Both the position numbers and the translations under genes were made by a program. Under the pieces are notes generated by a model. That model was not told where the DNA came from, did not search any database, and saw nothing but the letters and a program-made list of their open reading frames with translations. From Symsagittifera roscoffensis (taxonomy: Eukaryota; Xenacoelomorpha; Acoela; Convolutidae): 64,000 nucleotides of DNA. Below are positions 1 through 12,639 of this stretch, one piece after another. Numbering within the stretch: position 1 is the first letter of the stretch; the number at the start of each line of letters is the position of its first letter. Location: NCBI RefSeq assembly GCF_963678635.1, contig NC_087063.1, forward strand, positions 12,963,006 through 13,027,005, in the 5' to 3' direction.

Positions 1-3000
1 CTACAACCTAACGTCGGATTTTTTTTGCAACCAAAAATAACTGGTTTTTTTTTATGGCAGACAAGTTTTTAATTTCGGAGTCGTGATTACTTACTGCGCA
101 TTGGGGATATCCCGAAATTTTTCTTAGGCGTTTTACGTTTGGGTAGCACGTTCTTATTTCTAGTTAAAAACACCTGTTTATTACTCTTCTCCTAGTGTTG
201 TCTTTCATTTTCTTTTAAATCTCTTTGAGCGTTCCAGACGCAACCCGAGATGACCAGTTTTTTATTTGGAATTCGAGCTCTACTTTTGCGCCTACTTGTC
301 TTTTTTGAATTGTTTTTGAATGTTTAGACGATCTTTTGAATTTGGTACTTTCGTTTTAATGTAAGCTCCATGTTTTCAAAACGGATACTGGTTGTTCGAG
401 AACTGCTCTCGGATGATCTTCATTGCACTTTCAGAACGTTGCCTTGCACCCGGTCTCCAAAAAACACTGTGAAAACTTTCTTCAATTACAACCTCTTCAA
501 ATTTGATTGTTGCGCAACACCTGATTTTCAAAATAGTGAGTTGGTTTTTATTACAAATAATTTACAATTATCTGTTGGTTTTTGATATCATCTACAGCTC
601 ACTTTTCTGTTCTTATCGATATCAGTTTCTAAATATAGAAAAGCAGCTTCTCCCGGTGCATCAATAATTTCAAAAGTGAATTGTAAAAAAGAGTTAGTTC
701 TTTTGGCAGCAAAGCAAATTTTTTATAGTCGCTTTAAACGTTCTCACTTTATCAGCATTGTATCGGAGTAAAATTTTCAGACCTCGCACTGTTGCTTCAT
801 TTTCCTTCCTCAAACCACAATTTTGCAATATCAGATTTTTTCAACATTAATTCGGTAATATGCGTCTGATGTATATCCGCAGTTTAAGCATCCTTCCCAT
901 TGAGAACAATTTTTTTAATAGAGAGTGAATCAAATCTAGATTTTCCATTTTTTGCGTGTGGTTTTACGTTCCTCGAGTGGAAGTTTTCTAAATCGATAGC
1001 CAGGGATGCGACCATGGCGCTTCCATCTGTCTGAACAAACCATGATTTGTTGCATTATTATTGAATATGACTGACTGCTCTGATGTTTAAATTATCACGT
1101 TTTTGTCGCCACTGCCAGTGATTTATCCTGTTCATTTAAGTTTCTAAAAGCCGTTAATTTCTAAACATATAGCCCTTTTCAGATCAGAACTAAATTTGTT
1201 TCTTATATTGTTTAACTTGAAAATCAAAGTCTTCGACGATGGTAAATTGAACTTTTTCAATTGCTTAGAATAATCATTCACAGTTTGTTGTGCAAAAAAA
1301 CTTTATTCTAAATACTTCACAATATATAAATTATGCTAAATTCTGTGAACCCTAATTAATGATGAACAAAAACATTTTTTTTAAAGTTTGGAATGTCTCC
1401 GGTTTTTCCGTGCAGAAGTTAGTTTTCCCAGTTTTGTTGGCGTGATTTACTATAAATCCTCAGCATATAAAATCCTAAGTGTCTATTGACTGAGTAAGTT
1501 GATGAAAGACTGATTGTGATTTGAGCTTCAATGCTGCGCTATTTCTTCAATTTTTGTGAAAAAATTCGACGTTTCAACTAAAACTTCGGATTTAATATCT
1601 TTAGCTTCCGTGTCAGCTACACTCTTCTTTATCTGTCACGTTTGCTGACATCTGGCTTCTCCTTGAGCGGCAGTGCTTCTGATGTTACCAACTTAATTTT
1701 ACGAATTGCGTGATCACTGATCACTGATCTTTTAGCTCGCACATTCACCTACACGTAGTTTTAGATGTTTTTTTGACTAAAGCGTCCGCTTTACAAAGCT
1801 CTTCATTTCAATGGTGAGATGCAGACCAAATGATCAAAAAAGATAGATTGATATCCATTTCATATTATAATTGGGTTTTATTCTCATCAAAAAAGCTGGT
1901 TTCTGATGGTAGACAAGTTGTTATTTTCAGAATCGTGATTAATTATTGCGCATTGGACATATCCCGCAACTTTTTTAGTGTTTTGTGTTTTGGTAGTATG
2001 TTTTTATTGATAGTAAATGACATCTGTATGTCACTCTTGTTCCTGCTGTTGTATTTTTCCGATTTAATTTTTTTGACGGTCTAGACGTTATCCGAGACAA
2101 TCAGTTTTGCTAGTAGCGATCGGAGCTCTAGTTTTGATTTAACGTGCCAATGCCAATTTCGAATATTTTTCGTTTTTGGTACTTTTGTTTGGCGCTTTAT
2201 TTTCAATGTCAGCTCCATGTTTTCGAGTTGGATACTGTTGAATTAGACCCTTGTTCACGGTTGATCTTCATCAACATGATGCCATGTCCACGTACTCTGG
2301 AACATACGGTGATCTTTTACTTCAGTTACTATTTTTTCATACCGAAGTGTTGCACAACTCCTTACTTTCAAGATGGTAACTGCATCTCTTGTTTTTCGAT
2401 ACCATCTACAGCTCACTCTTCTGTTTTTCTTGATATTAATTTCTAAATTTAGAGAAGAAGCATCTGCCGATGCATCTGTTGTTTAAACAATGAAATGTAA
2501 AAAAAAGAGTTCAATCAATTGGCAGCACAGCAAAATTTTTAGAGTCGCTTTGTGAACTACATCAGCATTGTACCGGAGGAAAAATTTTAAACCTCTTCTC
2601 AGATACCAGATTTTTTCAGCTTTGTTTCGGTCAAACGCGTCTGATATATCTCGGCGTTTTAAGCAGCCTTTGCATTCATTTTTTTGGTCTGGAGGTGAAA
2701 CTTTATTTGAATCCATCTGTTTGATCAAATCATGATTTGATGCATTTTTTTTAAACATGACTGACAGCTCTGAAGTATAAATTATCATGTTTTTCTCGCC
2801 ACTAACGATGATTGATCCTATTCAATTAATTTTCTAAAAGCTGTTAGTTTCTCAGCATACAACCCTGTTCAGATCAAAACAAAAATTGTTTTTCATTATA
2901 TTTAACTTGAAGATCAAAGTCTTCGACGATAATATATTGAAGTTTCTCAATTGTTTAAAATGATCATTAGCGTTTTGTTGTTGTGCAAAAATACTTTATT

Positions 3001-6000
3001 CCAAAAACTTTAGAAACTATTAAAAAAGCAAATTTCTTTGTAAAAATTGTTGCTTGATGAAAAAACACTTCTTATCCCTTTTTGAGCTTGATTTAACTCT
3101 AGTTTTTGAGCTTTGTTTTTATGTTCAGAATTTAAATTTCCAAATGTTTTGACATGATTTTTCTTTTGTTTGACTTGAATAAATTCCGGTTTTTTCAGTG
3201 CAGGCGTTTTTTCCCCAGTCTTTTTGATTGATTTTTTTAGACTTCCTCAATGTATTCTATTGTAAGTGTTATTGCCTGGGTAAAAAGCTGAAAAATCAAT
3301 TGTGCAACCAGTTTCAATGATATTGCTAGTAAAAAACATCTGTTTGCAATCTTGATCCTGGTGTTGTCTATATCAATTTTAGTTTTTAACAGTTGCAGTC
3401 GCAATCAGAAAGATCAGCTTTCTATTTGCAATGGGAGCTTTAATTTTGCACTAACATGTCATTTTCGAATAGTGTTTGATAGCTTGACAAAATGTTTGGT
3501 TTTGGTACGTTAGTTTCAGTGTCAGCTCCATGTTTTCAAGTTGGATACTGTGGGTTAAGACCCTGGTTCACCCTTGATCTTCATTTCCTTAGCAAATCGA
3601 TCCCATGTACACGTAATCTGGGACTTACGGTGAAAATTTCTTTCAGTTACAATTTGTTCACATTGGAGAGTTGCACAACTCCTGACTTGAAGGATAGTAC
3701 CTGTATCTATGGTATTTAATAACATCTACATCTCACTCTTATGTTTTAATTGATAATAGTTCTAGACCAAGAAAATCAGCATTTAACAATGCAGCTGCTG
3801 TATTCCACATTAGTTGTAAAGAAAAGTAACCACTATTGGCCGCTTTTAGCGTTTTTTCAGGGTCACTTAAAATGACCTCACTATATCAGTATTTTACCCG
3901 AGGAAGTGTTGCTTCATTTTCCTTCCTCGAAATTAGGTCTCGCATTATCAGACTGTTTCAGCAAAGTTTCGATAAGACACGTCTGATTTATCTTCGCAGT
4001 TCTAGCAGGCCTTGCATTCACCCTTTTTGAGCTTGAGATAAAGTTTTATAGCATACGAGGCATATTACTTTACAATCACTTGTGGGTGAAACCATTTTGA
4101 GAATTTTCTTTTCTTAGTGCTTGTTTAATTCCTTCAGTTGATGTTTTGCTTGAATTACAGCCAGATATGCGCTTGTAGCAATTCCACCTGTTTGAAAAAA
4201 TCATAATTGGTTGCTTTAAAATGAACCTGACTGACGTGTATGCTGTGTAATGTGTTTGTTTTTCTCGCCAATAAGATACGAAGTTAAGGAATAAACCTTC
4301 TTCAATTGCTTAGAATGATCATTAATTGTATTGTTTTTTTTTTCAGAAAATGTTTAATCTAAATATTATCTTCAAGTAATTGATGCAAATTTTAACTTCG
4401 TTTTTTTTGTGTTTTTTCTCTGCAGGCGTTGGTTTTCCCAACCTTGTTGACTTGATTCCTCTACTTTTCCTCGACGTATGAAGTTCTGAAGGTTTTTTGA
4501 CTGATAATAATTTTGAAGGACCAGTTTTGTTATACGTTCCGATGCTGCACTAATTTTCCAATTTTTCATTAGACGTTTTCATAAATTTTCTAAAATTCCT
4601 TATTTTAAGGTTGTAGCTTCAATGTCAGCTACCCTCTTCTGTTTTTAACGCTTTTGGTTGAGCCCTGATTTTTCTAATTTTGCTAATGGCTTGATTACCG
4701 ATCTCCCAATTTATCTTTTAACTTAAGCCTTTGCCTACACACTGTTTTTAATCACCGACAAGACTATACACTTTACGAAGCTCCTAATTTCAAGTCATAA
4801 GATGCCCAACCAAATTTAAAAATAGATAGATTGACATCCACTACTCTCGACAAAAAAAAGCTGAATTTTGATGGCAGCCGAGTTTTTAATTTCCGCTTCG
4901 TGGTGACTCAAGTCGCGTTGCGTTGGTGATATCCCGTTTTTGTTGTTTAGCATTGCGCGTTTGGGTAGCAAGACCATATTGCTTGTAAAAGATATCTGAT
5001 TGCCACTCTCTCTATTGATGTTGTCTTTCTCCTTTTTTTGTCTTTTCGAGTGTTCAGATGCAATCCGAGATGACCAGTTTGTTATTTGGAATTCGAGCCC
5101 TACTTTCGCGACTACTTGTTTGTTCCCTTGCACATGTTCTGGGAAAATAAATGTGAAAATAGGGTAAAAACTTCCATCAATTACAATCTTTTCATATTGA
5201 AGAGTTGCACGACTCCTTGCTTTCAAGATACTACAAATATCTGTTGTTTTTTTAATGCTATCCTCCTCCCACTTTTCTGTTTTTATTCAAATCAATTTCT
5301 AAATTTAGAATACCAACTGCTTCCGATGCCTCTGTGATTTAGTTTTTCCAATTTTGCTGACTTGATTGAAATCCATGTTTTTGTGCAGGCAATAATTTTG
5401 CCAATTTTGATGGCTCGATTCCACTACACATCGTCAAGGTATAAAGTTTGAGGTGTTTTCTTGCTGAGTAAAAAGAAAAAGAAACCCATTTTGATCCGAG
5501 TTTAAATGACAAGCATTTTTTTCAATTTTTTTGAGTAAGACTGACATTTCAACCAAACTTACGTTTTTACATCTAAAGCTTCAGTGGCAGCTAACCTCTT
5601 CTATTTGTGTCACGTTTGCTGACACCTGGCTTCTCCTTGAGTGGCAGCACTTCTAATGTTACAAAACTAATTCAGCTCACACCTTCGTCTACACGTAATT
5701 TTTTATGCTGACCGATCAAAGTTTCCGCTTTACAAAGCTCTTCGTTCCAAGGGTGAGATGCAGACTAAGTATCCGAAAATGATAGATTGATATCCACCAT
5801 GTTCTGACGTTGGCTTTTATTTGAACCAAAAAAGCTGGTTGTGAGTGTAATTGAGTTTTTATTTCCCCGTCGTGATTACTTATTGCGCCTTACTTAGACC
5901 GCGGTTTTTTTTCGTTTTCTGTTTGGCGTGATACGTTTTATTTGCACGTGAACCGGTTTTTTCAGTGCAGGCGTTAATTTTCCCAATCTTGTTGACTGAT

Positions 6001-6300
6001 TCCTTTGGACTTTCTCATTGAAGATACAAATCTTTGAAGTTTTTCAAGTTCACGTTCTCAACTGATAAGCATAATCATTAACTGTACATTGTTCTTAAAA
6101 ACTTTTGATTCTAAATTTTTTCACCATACAGTTGATTCACATTTTTTGTGGTTTTTCTCTTTTGGATTTTCTTTCAACTCCGGTTTTTCTGTGCAGTTGT
6201 TAGCAATTATAGATATCAGTCAGTTCTTTTGTTGCTCTTTTTTCTTTTCTTCTTTCAATTACCAATGTTTGACCTTACTAAAATTTTAACGACATACTGA
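1..6300. repeat. Degenerate long tandem repeat array (about 1.3-1.8 kb units)
   Basis: Several anchor phrases recur in the same order and orientation. A CTCAC-T-TTCTGTT phrase followed by TTTCTAAATTTAGA is at about 597, 2413, 3731 and 5270. CTCCATGTTTTC followed by a TTGGATACTG-like phrase is at about 367, 2212 and 3523. A GTAAA-ACATCTGT-like phrase is at about 150, 1995, 3325 and 4985. Spacing is about 1.8, 1.3 and 1.55 kb, so the units differ by large indels. A sub-motif with TTTTTCAGTGCAGGCGTT and a following CCCAA-TTGTTGACTTGATT recurs near 3195, 4420, 5385 and 5955. Open frames here are short, unlike each other in neighbouring units, and look like chance. I recognise no known family. It may be a satellite-like block or stacked copies of one unknown element. 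Confidence 0.7.
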
Positions 6301-7430
6301 AGTATGAGAATAATGAAGACGCCAAGGAAAATAATAATTATTTCCCAAAATCATCGAAAACTTGTCGTCGTCAATCAACGAAAGAAAAATGGTCCAAAAA
6401 ACACTTCGATCTGGAAAAACTTAAAAATACTTTAAAAAAATCCAGAAAACTTCCAGTGTACCTTAAAAAATCCAGTAAACAAAATCAAAAATATAAGAAA
6501 ATGAAACAAACAAATTGCAACAAATACTCAACAAAAAAATGAATTAACGACACCGTTGACGGCAACCAAGAAACTTTTGAGCAAGATCACAAAAAATTGA
6601 ACAAATTGATTTTTTATTTGCACCAAGAGAAGGCAAATACTGCGGTTTGTTACTGAGGGACCCAATAGTGGAGAAAAAAATGGAGAATAATTTTCAGAAA
6701 ACGTCTGCTGTGAAATATTGGGGGCATTAAAGCTTCTAGACTGCTGGAACGGTTAGGAAACAGTAAGCCTCGAAATTTTAAACACGTAAAAACTTTTATA
6801 AGATTGAATGAGTGTCTTTCAAACAAGTTCAATAATTAAAAATCTGTGAGTAATTTAAAGAGGGTATTTTTTTAAAATCAATTGACTAACAATCTCAATC
6901 TGTACAGTAACTCGTTCAAGGGCTTTTAGAAAGGACTTGAATAGAAATATACTGGAATTTAACAAGCAGTTTTTTGAGTTATTATAAATATGAAGAATCT
7001 GGGTGATGTATATTTAGGACAAAAACAATAAAACTTCAGATCAGATTAATGATGCTCCCAGTTCGGGTGGCTTGCAACCTTCTGATGCAGTTGTTGAATT
7101 TCTAGTGCAAATATTTAGAGAATCTTAACAAGAACTCTTCAATAACCCCAATTTCTGATCAAAAAAGCAACCCGGCTCAGAAAAACACAGCCACATTAAC
7201 CCCCAACTTCGATCCCAACATTCTAAATATTCTTCATTTTTTCCAGAACAGTGATAGACTCCACAAAAAACCCTAAGTTTTTATTTAAGACTTTGTGGAA
7301 AGAATCTGAACCCTTTAAAACTATTCCGTGATGCGTAATTTTAAATTCTTCTTGTTTAGTTTTTCGCTTTTAAGCTCTTTATCTCAAACAGGTAGTTTGA
7401 AGATGACGTAAAAGTTTTTGGAGCGTGTAA
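6301..7430. other. Intergenic, nothing recognised
   Basis: AT-rich sequence with A-rich plus-strand stretches. I see no coding exon, repeat family or RNA gene. The longest open frames have no recognisable composition or motif. Confidence 0.5.
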
Positions 7431-7439
7431 GCTGCCAAA

Positions 7440-8640
7440 CAAATTTGTTCAAAAAAACTGAGAAAGGATGAACGCAGATCAACACTACTCATTTAATTTT
7501 TTATATTTTAATCTGTTATCCACACAAAGTGGAGATATTGAAACCAATCCTGGCTCAAATGATAAAACGAAGGTGTCATTAAAATTTGTACCATGATATC
7601 AAAAAATCGGACTTTTTTAACTTTTAAACTTTCAATATGTTTCTTGAAAAATTGTGCAAGAAAATATTGTTGAGAAAGAGGATGAAGATACAACGTTAGG
7701 AATTTTGGAAAGTTGGCTAACAAAAAAGATGTTTTCAAGTTATGAGATCTAGAACCAAAAGCAAAGGTGATGTTAAGAGAAGGTTCAAATTTGTTTAAAA
7801 AAGGGAAATATGAGTTGATTGCAAGTTGCTGATTAACAGGGCGAGTAAGGAAAAATGTTGACCAATTTTTGTTCTAATCCAAACGTAACAGTTTTCATTG
7901 ATTTTCTAGAACAATTCGCACTCAATAATCACAACGAAGTTTTGTGTCTATCCAGATAACACTCATGGGTGATTATCACATTTTTAAATTCAAAAAATCA
8001 GTAAAAAGCAATTTGAAATCCTTTGTAGCACTCTATATAGCACTTTATTTAAATTTTCATGATAGATAAATATTGTAAATAAAATTTTTTGCTTCACTCC
8101 TTCCGTTTTTCTTTGACTTTAGATATACCAATGCACAGTTTTCTAATGCTCTTCACCAACATGCGCCAAATAGAACCGAAATTGATCATAAATTGAAGGC
8201 TGAAAATATTCTGAGAAGAGATTGGTTTGATTCAGAGTGCAAAGAAAAATTAAAAAACTGAAAAAACAACTTATAGCTTATCGGAATCAAACACCAAGGA
8301 TAATTTTCTTTGTCCTGAGTAATGGCCAGCTTAAATAAAAACAAGCAAAACAAGCATTCGCTAAATGTTTGTTCCTTTCTTAACACAATTCCGCAACAAC
8401 GGAAGTGTATCAATCATGTTCGCGACTCCTGATCAAACAGCAGCAAAATTACGAAGATATGTAAAGCTTTCAAGGAAGAAGTTAGCCAAGATCTATGAAT
8501 TGCAAAAAACAAACTATGTATTTTCAAATATGGACAAGTTTTTGGGCTCTGTTAAATCTCAACAATTTTATTCAGTGAGTTTGATTTTATTCAGTTTCAT
8601 CTTCAGAATATAACTGCAAAGCATTGCCATGATTTACTTC
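7440..8640 (+). pseudogene. Broken LINE ORF2 fragment with 2A-like motif
   Basis: Around 7468-7560 one frame reads a hydrophobic stretch, then LLSTQSGDIETNPGSND. This matches the D-x-E-x-N-P-G core of 2A ribosome-skipping peptides, which are known at the start of some CR1/L2-type LINE proteins just before the endonuclease. The final proline of the usual NPGP is replaced by serine. The frame stops soon after, near 7595. From about 8165 a second piece reads RDWFDSECKEKLKN, typical of the linker between endonuclease and reverse transcriptase in LINEs, and is again followed by stops. The endonuclease between the pieces is not recognisable. This is an old, inactive copy. The 74-bp repeat at 8393 lies inside it. 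Confidence 0.5.
8393..8466 (+). repeat. 74-bp direct repeat, copy 1
   Basis: Nearly identical to 9378-9451: it begins GCAACAACGGAA, runs through GTTCGCGACTCCTGATC and ends at TGTAAA, with about two mismatches. It lies in the LINE linker remnant. Two copies 985 bp apart in unrelated contexts suggest a short mobile sequence or a duplication end. Confidence 0.8.
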
Positions 8641-9990
8641 AAGAAATAAATATCCAAAAACCAATGAGATCTTTTACCGTACCTGCTTGGGCTAAAATTG
8701 ACGGCCAATTAGTAATCATGACACACCTTACGTTTGTTAGTAATGCTTGTAATGATAAGAAGTTTTTCTCGTGTCGTTTCTATGAAGTCTACTCTGATAC
8801 CTGGTGGTTTCGCCATTTTTCCAGGGTTTACTTTTCCTGATTAATAGAGTTCCGCAGGAGTGCATCCATTTTAGACTGTAGGGCGCGCAAACTCTCTGCT
8901 TGGTTCCCGCTGCTTGTATCCATTCTGGTCTGTAGGCTCCAGAATTCGCAAATTACACTTTCTTAGCGTTTCTTCACTTCCTTCATGTCCTTCTTGTTTA
9001 GCTTCTCCCGTTCCATATAAGTTTGTTCATCTTTCTCGACTCTTTGTTGTATCCTCTATTCCGTTGATCTGGCCATTAAGAAATAGTTATCAAAGCCTTC
9101 CTTCTGTTACGCCTGATCTTCCTTTTCAGTTCCTGCCGGTCTCCTTCGTCATATTGGAGATTTGTCTATCCGTTCTACCTTTCGCATCAGGTTCATCATG
9201 TTCACTGGTCCCCTTGATTCCGATGATTCTCCCGCAGCCTGGTTTTCTAGTCCCTGAGTGGCTTCTGCGTTTTGTGTTTCTTCCCGTCCAGTGTCCGTTG
9301 TTATTGCAGAAACTGTCCCAAATGTGTTGCTTTTTCCGGTACCATCTTTCTGTTTTGTTCTCATCTTCACCCTTGCTGCAACAACGGAATTGTATCAATC
9401 ATGTTCGCGACTCCTGATCAAACAGCAGCAAAATTACGAAGATTTGTAAAACCGTGACAAATTGTGAATCACTATTTTTGTCGCTGGGTTATTGCTTGAT
9501 ATCTGGTATCCATCTCGAGTCCGTCCTCGTATCCATCGTTTTTGATTCCTGTTCCATCATATTCGGCACTTGTGTTGGCTCCTTCATCTTCTTTCCCTCC
9601 TCATTCAGACTTTGTCCAAGTGTCTTTAGATCAATCTCTGTCACTTGGGTTTCCTCTCGTCTCTCTAGTTTTTCCCCAATTGCTTCTTTTGCTTCTGGTT
9701 GCTCTTTGTTTTTTGAATATTCACCAAGCTCACTGAAACGTTTCTTTCCTTTAACATTGGTACTGTGACCAACGGTGTCGTTTTTGATTTCCCTAATTGG
9801 CGACTTAGCTTCGGTTCAAACTTGCCTCTCTCTGGCGAGGACGTTCTGTTTATTTTTGTGTTTTCCTAATATAGCTCCCTTTTTAATATCCCAACCAGTG
9901 TCTATTTACTTAATTTGGGTTAAGTACTCTTGTATATTTAACAGACATAAATAAAGAATATTTTTAAAAAATTTCTGGTATCTAGCCCTT
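8640..9990 (-). pseudogene. LINE ORF1-like (gag-like) remnant
   Basis: The plus strand is rich in pyrimidines, and the minus strand reads long charged, helix-prone stretches in changing frames. Near 9765-9480 there are Glu/Lys-rich runs such as KLERREETQVTEIDLKTLG. Near 9370-9150 lies a polar linker. Near 8990-8860 a stretch reads KLNKKDMKEVKKR followed by a heptad-like SLQTRMD and ALQSKMDALL pattern. A short frame beginning MAKPPGIRVDFIE follows at about 8810-8700. This looks like the coiled-coil ORF1 of a non-LTR retrotransposon, with frameshifts and stops. It is interrupted by the 74-bp repeat at 9378-9451. The family was not identified. The plus-strand open frames here look like antisense shadows. 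Confidence 0.4.
9378..9451 (+). repeat. 74-bp direct repeat, copy 2
   Basis: Second copy of the sequence at 8393-8466, in the same orientation. It interrupts the charged minus-strand reading frame, which suggests it was inserted there. Confidence 0.8.
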
Positions 9991-10059
9991 CAAGACCGAT
10001 CACAATATATTTTTCATTCAACAATGCTTTTTGAAACCTTATGTTTTTAGTAGTTAATT

Positions 10060-11165
10060 GCACTACTCACGAATCAAAGACTCTAGTATTGGGCAGTTAT
10101 TGGAACTTTCCAAAACTCAAGCAAATTTAGTGTTGGGCTGTTATTGGATTTTCCAAAGAATCAAAATTTCTAGTGTTGGACAGTTGTTTGGTGTTCCCGA
10201 CACTCAAGCAAACTTAACGTTGTGCATGTGTTTGAACTTCCAGAACTGCAACTGTAGAGGAGTTGTTTGAATTTCTCAGGAATTCCAGTCTTGCGCAGTT
10301 GTTTGATTTTCCCAGGAACTTTAGTGTTGGGCAATTCTTTGAACTTCCCAAGACTCAAGCACCCAGTGTTGGGCAGTTGTTTGAAATTCTCAAGACTCAA
10401 GCAAGTGTTAGAACTTCTAGTACTGCAAGTTTTGGAAATTTGATAGATATTCCAAGGATTTCTATTGCTGGGCAGTCGTTTGAACTTTCTACGACTTCTG
10501 GTATTGGGCAGTTATTTGAACTTACCAGGACTTCTAGTGTTGACAGTTGCTTGAACTTCCCAGGACCTCAAAAGTTTGGCAGTTCTTTGAACTTCCCAAG
10601 ATTCAATCAAATTTAGCGTTGAGCAGATGTTTGAACCTCCCAAGTTTCAAAAGTTCTAGTGTTGGGCAGTTCTTTGAGTTCCCAGGATCTCTGCTATTGG
10701 GTAGCTGTTTGAACTTACCAGGTCTTTAAGTATTGGGCAGTTGTTTGAACGTCCACGACTTCTAGTCTTTGGCAGTTGTTTGAACTTCTCGTGACATCAT
10801 GTGTTGGGCAGTTGTTTATATTCCAGGGACTTCTAGTCTTGGGCCGTTGTTTGAACTTCACAAAACTTCCAGTGTGGGTCAGTTGTTTGAATTTCGCAGG
10901 ACTTCTAGTGTTAGGCATTTGTTTGAACGTCCCCGGACTTCTAGTTTTGGGCAGTTGTTTGAAATTCTCAATACCTCAAGTGTTGGGTAGTTGTTTCAAC
11001 ACCCAAGACCTCTAGTGTTGGGCAATTCTTCAAGTTTCCCAGGATTTCTAGTGTTGGGCAGACAAGAACTTCCTAGGATTTGTAGTGTTGGTTAGCTGTT
11101 TGAACATCCCAGGACCTCAATTGTTGGGCAATTGTTTGAACTTCCCAGGTCTTCAAAACCGGTCT
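10060..11165 (+). repeat. Minisatellite, about 36-38 bp unit, roughly 30 copies
   Basis: The unit is close to TTCTAGTGTTGGGCAGTTG followed by TTTGAACTTCCCAGGAC. Units vary by point changes and 1-3 bp indels across 1.1 kb. Because the period is often a multiple of 3, several frames on both strands stay open and encode a repeated 12-residue phrase like SVGQLFELPRTS. Indels break these frames repeatedly, and no start context, signal peptide or splice context supports translation, so I call it non-coding. It abuts the 5' end of the plus-strand LINE. Confidence 0.9.
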
Positions 11166-11347
11166 GCTTAAGTCCCTAGAACCAATCTAGTTCTATATGT
11201 ACAAATACAAATACGTGGCGCGAACTCCGTTTTGACAAGTGTAATTAAATTTGTCAGCACCATTTGTCAGAACCATTTAGTCGGTAGTGGTGGTGACAAG
11301 CCACTAATCCTTCTGGATTTTCCTGTCTTTATAAATTTCCGTACTTT

Positions 11348-12260
11348 TTGTTATTTCCTCTCCACGACAGGCTACGACGATTATTCTCCACGATGTGTAT
11401 GACGAAATCAATAAACGCAGGCACTTACAACACCAGAGGGTGCAACAAAGAATTCGATAGAACCAACCTGGCAAACGATTTTATCAACTACAAGTTAAAT
11501 TTCCTAGCGATTCAAGAGACTCATATAAAAGGTACAGGCGTGATAGAGATCGAAACAAGCTCATCTTTCACAAAATGTACGAAGTCAAATGATGACGAAA
11601 CTAGTCTGAAATACATTCTCTCCAAGGACGAACGAGCAAAGAAAAATAAACTGACTATGTAACATCACGGCACTGAAGATCACAGTCATCATGGGATGGC
11701 AATTGTCTCCAACGTGGCATGCAAGTACACCGCCGTTAGCGACAGAATCTTAGCAGCTCATGCTAAGTTGGGACAAAAGTCACTGGTGTTTATCTCCGCT
11801 TACGCACCAACCATGAATAAATCCAACGAAACGAAGGACGATTTCTATCACCAACTGGAATCATACATTGAACAGCTTCCGAAAAACAATGTCCTAATTC
11901 TTGCAGGCGATTTCAATGCTAAAGTTGGTAACGACAATAGTCTTTACGAAAACGTCATGGGCAGACACGGCAAAGGCATGCTTAACACAGGCGAGGAACG
12001 CCTACTTGAACTAGCAACAAAGCAAGAACTAATTTTATCTAACACGTTGTTCAAGCACAAACTAGCGTATGTCACAATCTGGACAAGTAGTCACAAAAAC
12101 AAACGGACGGTCATGGAACGGCGAATTGAGAAGAAACCCCATCAGGAATCAAATTGACTTTGTTTTGGTACAGCACAAATTCAGAAGCCTTTTAACTAAT
12201 GCACGCTCCTACGCGGGCAGACTCAGTTTTTCTGACCACAACATGGTAATTGCAAACTTG
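11348..12260 (+). pseudogene. LINE endonuclease domain (apurinic-type), broken
   Basis: This would nick genomic DNA to prime reverse transcription of the LINE. It opens with NAGTYNTRG and LAIQETHIKGTGV, which contains the catalytic glutamate. It continues with SDRILAAHAKL and FISAYAPTM, then LILAGDFNAKVGND with the Asp/Asn pair, NQIDFVLV, and LSFSDHNMVIA with the final Asp-His. All main endonuclease motifs are present in order. There is an in-frame TAA at about 11660 and a frameshift between about 12080 and 12150, so no full protein can be made. From about 12290 to 12840 a Lys/Glu-rich linker follows. Confidence 0.85.
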
Positions 12261-12639
12261 CGACTAGAATGGAATAAAATTTACAAACCAAAAACTGACC
12301 CAGTTGTGAAGTATTGTACAGATGAGCTCCGCAACGAAAAGACCAGAAACGAATACATATGTAAACTGAACGAGCATTGGGAAAACATTAAGAAGGCAAT
12401 CAAGGATGCAGCTGGTACGGTACTGACTAGAATGAAAAGCGATGGCAAGAACAACAACAACGACAATGCAATCACAAAGTTCTCGAAACGTCAAAAGAGC
12501 GTGAAAATCATGCTAAAACAAACAAGCGACACACAACTTCGTGAAAAACTTAGTACAGAGCGTAAAAGTATAATGAGGTCAATGAAGAAATTCCTGTGTC
12601 AGAAAGAAGAACAGAAGGTCAATAACTTGATCCAAGAAA

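Noticed and set aside
4816-5226. 136-residue minus-strand open frame
   Set aside because: Lies in the tandem repeat array, is not kept in the other units and has no motif.
8914-9417. 167-residue plus-strand open frame
   Set aside because: Antisense to charged, coiled-coil-like minus-strand readings; its Ser/Pro/Leu-rich composition is a shadow of those.
10058-11015. Overlapping open frames over the minisatellite, both strands
   Set aside because: They result from a repeat period near a multiple of three; frames are broken by indels and lack start or splice context.
10060-11165. CRISPR-like array
   Set aside because: Units are contiguous and diverged with no distinct spacers; the sequence is from an animal genome.
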